Assembly: GCA_017591395.1 (NCBI GenBank) | Contig: WEDG01002098.1 | Location: 98,507 to 162,506 of the forward strand | Length of the DNA: 64,000 bases | Direction: 5' to 3' | Source of the DNA: Schistocephalus solidus | Taxonomy: Eukaryota > Platyhelminthes > Cestoda > Diphyllobothriidea > Diphyllobothriidae | In this document: one piece after another, positions 23,280 through 35,639 of the stretch | How positions within the stretch are numbered: position 1 is the first letter of the stretch | Layout: every line of letters starts with the position of its first letter | Program-made: the position numbers and the translations under genes | Notes under the pieces: generated by a model | The model's database searches: none | What the model was told of the DNA's origin: nothing | What the model saw: only the letters and a program-made list of their open reading frames with translations

Positions 23280-25717
23280 GTAGGCCTAAAGTCCCTCCAA
23301 CCCCCTTACTAACAGAAAGATGACGGTTAATAAACCAGAAACGGCCATTCCAATCTCCCTTCTCTTTGTCGGTACTCTTTCTGTCTATAATATACTAGCC
23401 ATTGAGTGTCTGTTGCTGGGGTTCGAGAGTGAGCCCAAAAGCACAACGGACGAGCAAGCCCCCTAACTGATCGATGAACACCCATCCACCATTGTTAGTT
23501 TTCGCGATCGAAACCGACAGGACCACGAGCCCTTGAGGCAGTCCTGCGCTGGGCTTCAAACCAACAAGTAGTGCGTTACAACTTCCGGTGTTGCAACACC
23601 TTCTGCGCTCTTCTGTCCCTGCATTCAGGATGCATGCCACTGCCATGGCTTCCTGACTATTTCACCGCAGAGCCCGCAGTGCGTGAATCCATACCTCAAC
23701 TTTAGAGTCTCTGTTCCACTGCCCGACTAAACCAAACGTAAGGTAATAGCGGCCTGGAGTTATTAGACTGGCTGTGATGCCAAATAAACTAGACTTGTCT
23801 GTTTCGTCTTCGTTTGTCTTTCCCAGTCATATTACTTAACCATTGACTGTTGTTGTTGTGGGCCGTACATAGGAACTGTGACGAAATCCCCAACGCGATT
23901 TTTCCGTCCTGAAATCACACTGGATCGGCGGACGCTATTGCTACATTTCCGTGTAAGCTTATTCTTCAAGGTCTAAGTAAATTGAAGTGCACCGTCTGAT
24001 ACGATTACACTCGCCACATATGATCATTGGATTTTCGAATGACACATAAACAGACAGATAACGAAGCCATTTTAGGTTTACTGATTTCAGATGGGGTCAC
24101 GTCAGATATGAGCGTTCAGGAATCATTAATTTTGGAAGAAGTCGCCCATCGTCTGCTTTCCCTTTTAAGCTTCTGGTTAATAGCCAGAATTCCTATCTTG
24201 TGGACTGCATATATGTCTTGCTCAACCGTAAATAAGAGGGAATTTGACTAAAGCAGGACCGTTTGCCCTCTCGGTACTCGCTTTGACAGCCCGGGTATCT
24301 GCATTAACAGTTAACACGCAAGATAACCAGTGCTATGGGCTATTTCCTTGTCTGTATCCTTCCTACCTCGTAATAATGACTTTCTACACCCTGTTCACAA
24401 ACAGTTATCCTTGCAGACAAAATTCTATTGGCGTCACATTAACTCTTAAGGGAAAATTTATCGTGCACATATCTAACAAAATTTAACTGCAATGTTTTGA
24501 TGGGAATCTTTTTTGCCCTAATTGGAAATTGTTGACAGCCCTAGACTTGGCGTGTGTCGGGAAATCGTATTGTCATCTAAGAAAAACTGTTTTTTAACTC
24601 TGTTCATATGTACATTTCATGCAAAAACATGGTCTTTGGGCGCACGAAGCTTCTTCAAAAACCGGCTTTTTGCACTCATCTAGATATACTGAAAATGTCA
24701 TGCGGACTGCCTGGAGGTCGAAGTTGCGCCGTAGGCAAGTAGAACTAAAACGATGCAAAAGGACCTAGGGAAACCGTCAGTGTGGGGTTACCAAAGGCTG
24801 TGCTGATTTTAATCGGCGCCCTGTCAGCGTTTGTGAATGCTCATTTCCCCAAATCTGACTGTGTCAAACGTGCTCTTTTAACTGTCTAGAAAATTACAGT
24901 CCACGCACCTATTGGATGGCTGCCTACAAATCACATGCTGGTAAGGAGAGTAACACTTAGGCCAAAAGTGGTTATTCTAGTCTCCCTTATCTCCGTCTGT
25001 ACTGGCTTTCTATCCTTGTTCGCTCGTCTCTAGGTGACTGCCTGCTGTCCCTTTAGGCTGAAGCGCCAACACAACATACAATGCTCCCATTGCGTCTGCT
25101 AGTTACCATGCCAGTTCCCGCTACACTCCTGGCACTTGCTTAATCTCAATCGCGACTGAGGGGGTGCGAGGCCGTTGGCCAACTAGTGGTACATTAAACC
25201 TGGATCATAAGGTTTTTCAGAGTCCGGAATTATGGTCTTCGTAACTTGGGATGGTTTCACTGGCTGCCTGTGGGTCGGCTCCCTCCGGTTATCATGAATA
25301 GCAATAAAATCTTGAGAAATGTATCAATCATGTCAATGCCACCAGAGCGCTACGGACTGTGGTTGGGCGACCGAAGTAAGAAGTCAGACATCGGTAGTAT
25401 CTCACATGACTCAACCGACGTAGTCAGAAAAATATAGGCAACTTGGTTTCACTTGACTTTGCTTTAGTGACAGTCATATGGGCTGTATTGCAAGTCTCAA
25501 TTTTGGAATTGACTGAATGCATTTTAAGTGAATTCAAACCGTGTTTGCAAGGAAATATATCGGAATTTCCTAAGCAGACCCGCTCAATACACGCCTATTG
25601 GTAGTGTGGTTGTGCATAACGCAGCAAAAATCTTTTGTTAATTCTCCTACCAATCATTACTTTGCTGCCCTCCTACTTCCACCTGCCTAATTCCCCCCTC
25701 CCTCCCCCCTCCGCTAG
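23280..25717 (+). other. Myo18 intron 6
   Basis: Starts GTAGGC and ends after a pyrimidine tract at CCGCTAG. Apart from the SINE-like copy near its left end, nothing was recognised. Confidence 0.7.
23325..23505 (+). repeat. SINE-like repeat family A, plus copy
   Basis: Aligns by eye with 62645-62830. Shared blocks: 'aaacggccatt', 'tttgtcggt', 'gctggggttcgagagtgagccc', 'agcacaac.gacgag', and a 3' end 'ccattgtta'. This copy lacks the tRNA-like head. Confidence 0.6.
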
Positions 25718-26000
25718 CTCCAAAAGTGCGCGCCGTTTGTTGCCTTCTCGATGCCTTCACATGCTCAAGGACCCTGCTCAACACTAATGCCAGTCGTAGT
25801 ATGCGTCTCTTCACAATCGAACTAACGCCATCCTGCAGTCCGTCCTCACCCTCTTCCTCGTCGTCTATGTTATTGCGGCCGACAAGGCTGCAGGTGGACC
25901 TCTTTCTGCTTGACAAGTTCCGCGTCACCCGACGTCCAGAGGGTGAACCCACCTTCCATATATTCTACTACTTTCTAGCGGGGTTACAGGAAAATTTGAG
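25718..26000 (+). CDS. Myo18: Myo18 exon 7: switch I and upper 50K region
   Basis: Residues 470-563 plus two bases (phase 1 to 2). It starts KVRAVCCLLDAFTCSRTLL, matching the class XVIII helix before switch I, and then NTNASRSMRLF at about 491-501, which replaces the canonical N-x-N-S-S-R-F-G-K. Asn491, Asn493, Ser495 and Arg496 are kept. A Ser-rich insert (TPSCSPSSPSSSSS) follows. The segment LFLLDKFRVTRRPEGEPTFH corresponds to the highly conserved L-L-E-K-x-R-V-x-x-x-x-x-E-x-x-F of myosins, then IFYYFLAGLQENL. The acceptor follows a C/T-rich tract; the donor is GTATGA. Confidence 0.92.
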
Positions 26001-27124
26001 GTATGACAGTAACTTTTTTCAAGATGGATTTGTTTGTCACGCACACTCAATATTACTGATTTATGCTTTCTATTAAAATCTTGCTCTTCTTTTATCAGCG
26101 TTACTTTTTTGTAAGAGTGGAAGAGGGAGCGAATCGTGAACTGACATTGCCGAAATGTATAATCAGAAAAGACGAGGGAAATATAAATAGCTTCTTTTCT
26201 GTCCTTGAGTGACCTTATATTCGAACCCCGAGCCGGTTAGTGGTTGTGATGGACCATTTACTACTAGAGCGGCCTTTTAATTTCTCTGGCTTTCACTGGG
26301 AATACTTGAGTATGAATGCTTTCTACCGGAGGTTTTGATGAGAACGAGACGTTCATATGCTTTCCAGCGATTAAAGCAGATCGAGGAAAGTCGTTTCCTC
26401 GTGACCTTGAATTTATCTCGCCAGTATCATGCGTGTTTGTGGGTATTCCCAAAAGTATTGTTTATAGGACCTTCGACGGTACATGGGATTAGGAACACCC
26501 TACTCGCCCATATAATGGAGGGATCTTATCGCCCAATTCTAGGAACGGTATTTATTGCTTTTTTTCTAACCGGTAAACTGCTCCTAGGCTCATAGGCAAT
26601 CCCCACCGCACGCATATTTTATAAGACAGAGCAGTTTTGCTACATTAACTCGTATAAAACGTGTTCAGCGTGAATTTGATGGTTGCATAGGCCCCTGGAG
26701 TGCACTTGCACTGGCCATGTTTTTGGCTCGCTCCTCCCACTCCGCTTGCCTCGACTTGACATTTGCGCCCATAATAGCCTTAAGAAAAATGATGTTTTTT
26801 CACACGTTACATGAGCAGAAAATGTCGTGCGACAATTCTTAACCACCTAATTCCACGCCATCTCCACCTTTCACTGCCTCAGAATTTGGCGATAGTACGT
26901 TGTTTAATTTTCAGTGGCATTTTGTCACCCATTGGCCCTCTTTGTGCCCTGTTGCTCTCTTGCCATCTTTGCACATGTCACCTTCACCATGTTACTGAGG
27001 GGGACAGGCGCATGTTTTTTTTTTTGACGAGGTTCAGCCTAGGCAGTTGCTGTCTGAGGAACATGCCCTAGACAAGCCCACAAAGCCAAACTTTATGCGG
27101 TAATAAGCCCGCCGATCTGCAGTG

Positions 27125-27185
27125 TGTTGCCTTACCTGCTGTTTATTTGACCCACTTGTGAAAACCTCGGCGGCCTCGACTATTA
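27125..27185 (-). repeat. SINE-like family B tail fragment
   Basis: On the minus strand this reads as the end of the tRNA-like part (GAGGCCGCCGAGG) followed by the 'cacaagtgggtcaaat' tail seen next to the tRNA-like copies near 33 kb. Confidence 0.5.
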
Positions 27186-27360
27186 TAAAGTCGCCGGTGC
27201 AGGGCCTGATTATAGGACGCAATAGATACGCCCCAGTCCGGAGTCTAGGCAAGCTCTCTGGCCTCCAAACAGGCCGCTCCAACGTCCCTTTAACTTCCTC
27301 AGAATGCTGCTAGTGTAGCCTATCGGTGAGCACCAATCTACCATTGCTCGTATTCCCGAT

Positions 27361-27381
27361 CTCTCTCTCTCTCTCTCTCTT
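27361..27381 (+). repeat. (CT)n microsatellite
   Basis: Uninterrupted CT dinucleotides over about 20 bp. Confidence 0.95.
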
Positions 27382-27506
27382 TAAGGACTATGACTTTAGT
27401 ACTTTACTTTAGCTCACATTTGGCTGGGACTGAAATGACTTACCCCAATGCAGCCTTTCCAGCTGGACTGCATTACTCACCGTTGTTTTTTCTTGCCTGT
27501 TTGCAG

Positions 27507-27567
27507 GCGCGATTTCATGTTGGAGGATCTAAGCTCGCCCAACCTCTTCATGACTCCTCTTCAACGC
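27507..27567 (+). CDS. Myo18: Myo18 exon 8: small motor exon
   Basis: Residues 564-584, phase 2 to 0. The 61-nt exon completes a split Arg codon and encodes DFMLEDLSSPNLFMTPLQR, replacing the loop between the upper 50K strand and the next helix. In other Myo18 heads this position also holds a variable leader before the P-E-x-K-Q-x-A helix, which here opens exon 9. The acceptor is CCTGTTTGCAG and the donor a consensus GTAAGT. Without it, exons 7 and 9 would not join in phase. Confidence 0.8.
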
Positions 27568-29139
27568 GTAAGTCGTGCTCCCCTTCCACTGCTATCGGTG
27601 TTTCTATTCCTTCCCACGGCTCATTTTTCCACATGTTTTTGCTCATTGAAATGGTTTACAAAACTTCAAATAGGGTCATGAAACCTCACATATTCTACCT
27701 CTCAATGTCCTTTTGAATATACAGACCTCTGCCTCATGTAGCCTCCGCTTATTCTACTCTGAGAGGATAGTGAGCGAGTGGGCGAAAGGGTGGGAGTGGT
27801 AGCTTTTGTCAAATAGGGGTAGCATGTGTTCGAGAGAGAGAGAGAGAGAGAGTCAGTGGACAGGAGGAGGCCTCAGCGGGAAAATCGAAAGGGCAAGGGA
27901 GAGCAGCCCTAGGAGAGCGAGCAAGAAGACGCGAAATAGGAATCCTCCTATTCCGGAAGCCTTGCTCTACTTTTCAGGAAGGTTAGTGTTGAAGTCCGAG
28001 CCAGAAGACGAGAGATATTTAGCTTCCTGGAATTTTGCACAAGGCATCCAGCATTATCGTGGAGGACGGGGGAGGCTTCATAGTCACCTGTTCTAACGAG
28101 CTAGCGAATGAAAGATAAATACAAAGCCTTTTGTTTTGCGATCATCCAAATTGTCAAACCTCATTGTCTCACACACATTTGAAGTTTGAACTGAGACGCC
28201 GACAATCGTTTCCACTTCCTTCAACAACTGCTAATATAATTACCAAATGAATTCTTCAGGTAGTGCGTATAAATAATTTTAAAAAAATTTCGCCCATATT
28301 AAGGAGAAGACTGATTAATGAGAGGGCAAAATGGCTTGATTCCGACAGGCTACGCGATCCCGGTTTACTTTCTTCTCTCCTGTTGTTTGGGTATCTCTCC
28401 ATCCATGAAAGCGGAATTCACCGCGATGCCGATACACCTATTACAACTTGCACGCCCATCAGCACTTCCATCCCCAACCGTCCAATGAGCGTGACCATGA
28501 GTACCAGCAGCAGATCCCTCACCGACTTAGCACCTGCTAACCTATTCTACCCTCATTGTAACACCAACTGCACATCACGCATCGGTCTGGTCGGTCACTT
28601 GCAAATCCATCGCACAGAGACCGGCGATTCAGTGCCAGGAGTAACAACATACACCCGCCGCATCTGAATCAACTGTCCGCACTGTCCACGCACACTGACA
28701 CACTGCATGAACCTATTAAATTGCATGCTTTTCCATGAAAACCTACATCATCACAAGGTCGGCTATACCACGTTACCTCATCTTTCCTCATGAGCCTCTG
28801 CATCACACATGCTCACATGCAACACTAGACAAAACATGTTTTAACCCGCACCTCTCATTGAGATAGAGCAGAATTAACCTCGGCTCCTTGTCCATATTGC
28901 ATATCTGCTGTATGCGTGATCCGAGCCTGAGACTATAACGGCTTACTCAAAGATGTGGCTGAGAAGGCTGCCAACTGACGCTCTATACCATCCACGCCGT
29001 CAGCCAAGTGTTTTTTTGTGCTGAGTGGCTTACTAGTAGACTGGGAGTCAGGTGGTGATGGCTCCTTCTTACCCTCTGGTCTTGGTAATCCTCGTGTTAG
29101 TGTTAAAGGTGACCATGTGGTGCTGTAGCGCGCGTAGAC
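27568..29139 (+). other. Myo18 intron 8, left part
   Basis: Starts GTAAGT. Contains a (GA)n tract at 27832-27852. The open frame at 28263-28667 has alternating Thr/Ser/Ile-rich sequence and is not a family I recognise. Two Cys and two His near its end (FYPHCNTNC and LVGHLQIH) resemble a single degenerate zinc-finger-like spacing, seen in isolation. Confidence 0.45.
27832..27852 (+). repeat. (GA)n microsatellite
   Basis: GA dinucleotides over about 20 bp. Confidence 0.95.
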
Positions 29140-29690
29140 GGGTTTACTAGCCCTGTCAGCCATTGCGCACACTCCCGCATCAGACAACTGACCGGCTCGG
29201 ACGGTGGCCCGATGCTGGATGTGGGGGAGAGAGTGATATCGACGACTCAGCGCATTTTTCCCCATATAAACAATCTGATGCGCTTGAAGGTATCATGGCG
29301 CGCTTAAAGTCATGCCTTTGAACGTTGTCCGCTGACGCGATATCTCGGTCCCCCGGGCTAAAATTCAGGCTGCAATGGCTCCTACTTGATGTGGCCTTTA
29401 TGACCTACGCACTCAGTTGGGACCCTAGCCGCCCCATTTTTGTTTTTGTATTTCTGTTTTTTGTGGACCACAGTGCGTGGGCCTGCGCTCTCTCCCATCC
29501 CCGGTCTTCTTGAGTCTGTGTTGACATAGGACGCAAGTGGGGAAGTTGAGCAGACAGTGCAGTAGACGAAACCAAGTCCTCTCTCACTAAAATCCAGCCC
29601 AAGTCACCGTCCCTGCATCATTATGCTGTGGAGCCCACAGTGGACATTGTCGAGCTACGAGGGTCGAACTTTCGTACGTGTCTCCCTTGC
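29140..29690 (+). repeat. Dispersed repeat family C, long plus copy
   Basis: The longest plus-strand copy. Ordered blocks: 'gacaactgaccggctcggac', 'cagattgttta'-type box with 'gcgcttgaaggtatcatgg', 'ggctgcaatggctcctac', 'gatgtggcctttatgac', 'ctctcccatccccgg', 'caagtcaccgtccctgc', 'gtggacattgtcgagc'. The same blocks occur in reverse order and complement at 50930-51490. No protein was recognised. Confidence 0.65.
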
Positions 29691-32638
29691 TCCGAAATCT
29701 GAAGCTACAGGTTGCCTGCCTTTTAGGCTTAGCTACGCTTTATACACTCAACCTGGGCCAGAAGCCAAATTTTACTTCTGACCCCTTATCATGCTAGCAT
29801 TCCGGGGGAATATCTCGAGCGCCCATGAGAGCACATTTGCACATTTGATCAGCAAACTTTTACAAGCATACATTTTCAAAGCAGGGTGGTGAGACCTCTT
29901 TATTTTTACAGCAAGTTAATATGGTTGTGGTCATTGTAAATGGGCTGTATGCTGTCTAAGACGGTGGTTGGCAGGGTCTTAGATCACCATCAGTGTAGAC
30001 CAACCTCACCCTGCAATAGGGGGGGGGGGGATCATCCTTCACATAGACACCCCCGATTTCGGCCGGAGAAGCGTCGACGTTTTGGTATCCGAATTTTGCA
30101 TCAGTCAATCGTGAGCTTGACTTACCTTGTATCTTAATGATCTTTTCTGGTTGCACTCTAGTCTAATCGAGCATATAACTTTATCTTCCTGACTCTGGTT
30201 ATGTTTTATGCGCTTCCCTGTAATGTAAGCGAACGTGAGCATGTGCGAGCAAGTTACCTACCCGCTACCCGGGTGGCATGACGACAGGAAATTTTGTTGT
30301 CTGACTAAGCAACCTTTTGAAGGAAATCTTTTGGCAGCAGTCGCTGCATTCGGCTGGCGGAGACACTCGAATAAGTGGCTCTGACGTTTGAGGTCTGTAA
30401 ACCGAAAGCGCTTAAAAGGCATTGTTAGAAATTTGGAGTCACTTACCATTCGGGATACGCTTGCTGAACTTCTTTTGGAAGCGAATTCTGCTTTGTTAGC
30501 TCACTCCTTGAGGGAGTATCGAAGGAGTTGTATTTTGCCGCAGTTCTTGTCCGGTTCTAGTTTTATTGTCTACCTAGGATAGCTTAAGAGACGGCGTTTA
30601 TTACCTTTCTACTAGGATCTATGTCAACTTTCTTGACTGTATGCATACGTGCACACTCTAACTGTAAAGGTTGTATTTCCTTGCAAGCTACCTGCATGAG
30701 GTGGTCACATTTTTGATTCTTTAACTAACCCTTACTTTCGTAGTCCATGCTCACTGCGTCCGCCCGCTATTCAGGGTGTCCGGTATGGATACAGTCTGGT
30801 CACCCTGCAGTGTCCTTGACCCGCATTCTAGCTGCTGGTCTCTGTTTAAGAGGATGGTGGCAGTGAGCCGGCTATTTGGCTCTCATGCGAAGCATTCGCT
30901 AACGTACAGAACTTTGGTTTGAACAATTGACCCCGGTATCTAAACGCAGTAACTGATGCTGTATATTTAACAGCGTGATTACGTGACTATTTTGGGATCC
31001 GTCTTTTTTATTTACTTCGAAGTGTCACTAGGCTGATCTGAGGGCTGGGTGCAGCCGCCTGGTCTAGCTTTGTCTTTGCGTCGCAAGATTGGGCTCCTGC
31101 CGGCTGTTGTGTAGTAGCGAGCTATCAAACATTTGAGATACATGCTGAATCAGATGAGTGGGGGAGGGGATGAACTGACAATTTATGGCTTATTAGCTGT
31201 CAGCAACAACCACACCGACCGCATTTTCGGGTGGTCTTCGGTGTAAGCTGTTGTTCGATTGATCGGTGAGCACCGTTTGTCTCGAGATCAAGGGCACAGG
31301 GCTTTGCCCACATTTTCTTATTGCCGGACAGGATGTACCCTTACTCTATTCCGCCTCCGAGCTGGGATATCAGCTGCTTATAATCCAAGAATGCGATACC
31401 TACCCCATTATTTTGACTGCGAGCATTTTGGGTGGTAAAACCGCCTCACCGAAGGTTACTTGCGAAATAAGTATGATCCTAAGTCTGAGGAATATTTAGT
31501 CTCACACCAGACGGCGCTGTACATCAGGCTCGAACGTCTGTTGCCTATGGAACCCTCAGACCAAACGGTGAACAGACATGTCTGACCTTTACCGCCCTTC
31601 ATCCCCTGCCGCCTGTAAATCTGGTGTGTCAGAGAGCTGGATTGGGACGTCACTCCTCCAATCCTCGTGCCACAAGGAACCACGCTTTCAATAAAATGTG
31701 CCACGTAACCACTGTCCAACGAGCCAGCGCTTAACTGGACAACCGGAGAGCGTGGTAGGCACGCTTTGATTGGAATTATAGAGGCCAATGGTGTTTAATT
31801 GAGCTACCTACTGCCCAACAGCAGATTGATGGTGATGATGAGAATTCTACTTATAGTCATGATACTGTTAATTCGATGCATATGGCGTTATATGAAATGG
31901 TCAAGAAGCCAATCATTTTTCTCTACTACTTACCAAAGAAGTTGCTAGGAAAAGTAGTTCGGTTCGTTTCAGTTTATCTGAGATGGTTTTTAGGGGATTT
32001 TTACATTCAAAGCATACAGTTGCAGTCTGTGACTCATGTTCATAGAGCGGCATTTACCGTTTTCCATTACAGCCATTGTAAAAAGCTTGTGGCTCTCTAA
32101 TTATTTTCAAGTCTACTTTTATACGCTCGTATGTGTTTGGGTTTCCCACCTGCGTGAAAACGTCAACGCCATTAGGCTGAGCAAAAGGAAGTGTACATTT
32201 TCTTATTTGCAAAAGCGAAACTAACCTGACGGGAATCAGAGAGTTCATGTTGGGTTTTTTTCAAAACCACCTGACTACTTACTTATTACCCAATTACTTA
32301 TTTTATCCTGTATCTTCACTTCTTGTGCATCTACGTGACCATTCAGATGTTGCCGCATTTCCACTGGTTATGCGCCCTACTTGCTCCACCAAATGTTTAT
32401 CCTGCGAATTTTGATGACACAAGTACTTTGCCGGTCTGTGAAAGCATACGCCACCACAACTGTCACTTTCCTATAGTCCCCTTTATTTTGCAAAAAACAA
32501 CAATCATCCTTGCAGCTTCACCTGCAGGACATTTTAGTCGCGTGCTAGGCTATTTGCTGCACCATTTCCGGCTAGGCTGGCCATAAAGGCCACGCAGGCG
32601 CACAAAAGACGATCCTTGGCGCTCGCAGACACATAATC

Positions 32639-32640
<2 letters not shown>
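29691..32640 (+). other. Myo18 intron 8, middle; fragments only
   Basis: A G-run lies near 30020-30030. Near 31160-31290 are fragments resembling SINE family A ('atttatggcttattagctgtca', 'gatcggtgagcacc'). No protein family was recognised in the open frames. Confidence 0.45.
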
Positions 32641-32673
<33 letters not shown>

Positions 32674-32692
32674 TTCTCTCTCACACACACAC
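32641..32692 (+). repeat. (CT)n / (CA)n microsatellite
   Basis: CT-rich tract over about 40 bp followed by a short CA tract. Confidence 0.95.
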
Positions 32693-32924
32693 AAGTACAC
32701 GAGGACACAACACGAACCTCCGCCCTTGCGCAACACCTATTGGCCTCAGGCATCGCCCTCCTCGGCTGCCTGTGGGCGTTTCAGGCAGCCGTTTGTAGCT
32801 TTTGCCGCCGCTATGCCTATGCAGCTCCTTCAGGACCAGCCGCACCCATCGGTCATCCATTCTCTGTAGAAATGCTCTTTACTAGGGGATGGTTTATAGA
32901 ACATTACATTCCCCACCCCAGGTT

Positions 32925-33058
32925 ATAAATTCTAACGTCCCCTTAGTTCATTTAACTCACTTGTGTAAACTCGGCGGTCTCTGTGGAATTCGAACCCACT
33001 CAAGCATAAGGAAGGCTTTAGTACATCCAACGCTCTAGCCAACTGATCTACGGCTCAC
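32925..33058 (-). repeat. tRNA-derived SINE family B, copy 1 (minus)
   Basis: On the minus strand the head reads like a tRNA: A-box-like TAGATCAGTTGGCTAGAG, anticodon region GGATGTACTAAAGCC, and B-box GGTTCGAATTCC. A tail shared with the other copies (ACAAGTGGGTTAAAT type) follows. It is head-to-head with copy 2, 14 bp away. Confidence 0.7.
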
Positions 33059-33069
33059 GGCTCCCGGTG

Positions 33070-33215
33070 GGGGCCTCGTAGCTCAGTTGGCTATAGCGGT
33101 GGCTGTACTAAAGCCTTCCCTTGCTGGCGTGTGTTTGAATCCCATCGAGGCCGCCAATTTTTTGACAAGTGGGTTAAAAAATAATTTAAATCTGCCAAAT
33201 TTCCCAACTAATTAA
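33070..33215 (+). repeat. tRNA-derived SINE family B, copy 2 (plus)
   Basis: The tRNA-like head at 33072-33153 has a near-perfect acceptor stem (GGCCTCG with CGAGGCC), an A-box-like TAGCTCAGTTGG, and an anticodon-like loop GTACTAA closed by GGCT/AGCC, which would give anticodon ACT. The B-box-like GTTTGAATCCC is off consensus and the T stem pairs poorly. No CCA or type II variable arm is seen. It is followed by the family tail 'aatctgccaaatttccc'. Best read as a SINE, not a working tRNA gene. Confidence 0.75.
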
Positions 33216-33354
33216 TTGTGCCTGGTAAACATCTGGTGAATTCTAGATTTACTGCTTATGAACTCTCACTTGTGCAATCAGCTTTATGTATCAAAATTGA
33301 TGGATTCCATACATTCAAGTAGGCTGGGCGGGTCACTTGACCCAAGTGTGGTTT

Positions 33355-33495
33355 CTGGTGGGGGCCTCGTTGCTCAGTTGGCAAGAGCGTTGGCTGTACT
33401 AAAGCTTTCACCTTGCTGACATGAGCTTGAATCCCGTCGAGGTCTCCCATATTTTTACAACTGCGTCAAATTAATTATTCAAATCTGCCAAACTC
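33355..33495 (+). repeat. tRNA-derived SINE family B, copy 3 (plus)
   Basis: Same layout as copy 2 about 290 bp downstream. The tRNA-like head at 33363-33444 has acceptor stem GGCCTCG/CGAGGTC, box A TTGCTCAGTTGGCAAGAG and box B GCTTGAATCCC. The tail reads 'ttattcaaatctgccaaa'. Divergence between the copies shows they are not one recent duplication. Confidence 0.75.
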
Positions 33496-33499
33496 CCCT

Positions 33500-35639
33500 T
33501 CTATTCATCTTAGTTCTAAGGACGAGGTATTTGCCGAAATTAATAACGATGTAGACCACTCCAGTGAGGACCTACGCATATCAACATTGAGCATTCTTTT
33601 GCACCACTTTCCCTTGTGAGGTCTTCCTCAAATACTGATGTACAGACTAATTCTGCCTTCACCATCTGCCAGTGTATGTCGGATGGGGTAGACACTGACG
33701 ATCAGTGGCGAACCTCTTCCCGCGGAGTGACAGCCCCATGTCCATGATACGATCGTTAACGCACTGCGACAGGCAATGCCACCGTTTCATTACATCGTTT
33801 CGGGTAAATAAACTGACTTCAGCATCTTACCAGCTCCAACAGAAGGTCTATTTTGCAGCCACCAGCTCACCCAATTCAGAACAACGTCTGTCAGTAAGAA
33901 TCGCAGTGTCCACTGTGCAGGGAACCTTTTCATCAATTATAGTTTCTATATGAGCAGTCTACCAGATCAAGGATGCACCTCTGCCTGTCTGCGAACAGAA
34001 TCCATGCAAGTTTCACCTCTCAGTCCTTAATAAGACGGCTCTCCCTGAGCACAAACAACCGAACTTAGCAAGCTTGTTATACACCTGGAGTGGCAAAACC
34101 CTGAATTCGCCTTCGTCGCTTAAAAAGATATTGCAAGGTTCGTCTTTAAATTATCACCACGTACTCGTAGTCATTGCCTCGAGAGTAACCAGTTGAGGGT
34201 CAAGCTGAAAGTGATTCTTCTGAATGCGGCCTTTGTGTCATCTCTTACTTGTGCAAGTTGGGCGTCCGCATGTGCAACGCGCTGGATTTTGAAGTAGCGT
34301 CACGCCAATCCCCTTGTTAACTCTCCTTTTTAGGTAACTTGACTCAGACTGCCCAGTGGGAGCCTCGATAGTAGGGGGCGATGGCGCCCGATCCAGCTCA
34401 GATTCAGTTTTTGTCTTCCTCACTTTAGACAACCAAAGGCGTTATTCAAATACCATAAAACGCTAGCAGCAAAGAAATTTAATCTTATGAGATCATGTGG
34501 ACATTCGTTGCATTTCGATGCGTTGAAAGGATCATTCTACTCAAAGGTTCTGATGAGGGTTTGGTGATATTTTTTGTTACTGCGTAAGCGATTACCGGTC
34601 GTTTCACCAGCGGACGGCCATTCATCCAATTTTTATACTGTTTTTAAAATAGCTTGCTTGATTTAGCAGCGACTCCATTGGTTGGATGTGCCTTGCTCGA
34701 ACCAGGTCCTTAAAATGCAATCAGGACAGATCTGTACAGGCCATTTCCGTGTGAGTGTTCCCAATCTTAGGTGCCGTAACGTGAGCCCATAAGGCCGTGG
34801 TGAGGCCGTTGCTTGGTGATTCTGCCGCACACCTCAGGTGTGCAGACTAGGATTGCCGTATCGTTGGCTGATTAGTGTAGAGTGGACCGAGGACTAAGGA
34901 AAAAGTGGTGTGCAACCCCTCTGCGGATTATACCTGGTCTGTATTTTTCTTCCGGAATACTTTTTCTTCAACTTTCAGTCTGCGCCCATAAAGCCTCAAA
35001 AAGATTGATTTACTACAATTTGATGATGAATCTCTGAGGGAAATGAAAATTAAAAATGTCTTTTCCTTACTTGGGGCTAGAATCCTCATTTTTCCTGATT
35101 GTATTTTAATCGGGAATCAGCCATAAGGCCGAAACATCTTTACCGGGTCACCGTCTCTTGTTGTTTATCTATGCTCGGTCCTTTAGCACATAAGCTGGTT
35201 TTCGCCTGATTGAGTTTTTAAGGACATGACATCAAGGGGCCATGAGCAATTATGAAACGAGGTAGCAACAGGTCAACAGTTTTGAGATTCGAAGGTGTTA
35301 ACAACCTAAAATCAGATTGAACTGAGTTCCAGCTCTTGAGTGGAGAGTCACTTTCCGATTGCCCTGCTGAAACATGGCAGGTCAGTTTAGAAATCAACAT
35401 CACATTAGTCAGGATGACAGGCCGTAACAGTCCAGCTCCTTTAACTTATGAACTCTCACTCAGATACCTTAATTCATAAAGGTGGGAGGGAGTGGGCAAA
35501 GGGGTAAGGAGAATTTAATTTACAAGAGAGCCAGTCAGGCTAAAGAGGGTTGAGACCTTACTTGTGAGAAAGAAGCGAATGTTAATTAAGTATCTCTTGG
35601 AATGCTTATACGCCCCTTCTTCAGGACACAGGAAGAGAA
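33500..35639 (+). other. Myo18 intron 8; nothing firm
   Basis: A stretch near 34210-34440 loosely resembles family C ('tgcggcctttgtgtcat'). Nothing else was recognised. Confidence 0.4.

Larger units (their letters stand above)
26001..27506 (+). other. Myo18 intron 7
   Basis: Starts GTATGA and ends CCTGTTTGCAG. It contains a partial SINE-B tail (about 27125-27180, minus) and a CT tract (27361-27381). Nothing else was recognised. Confidence 0.7.

Noticed and set aside
33072..33153. Functional tRNA gene with anticodon ACT
   Set aside because: The acceptor stem pairs well, but the T stem and box B are off consensus, there is no type II variable arm expected for a serine tRNA, and a sister copy with the same tail lies nearby. 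SINE is the better reading.
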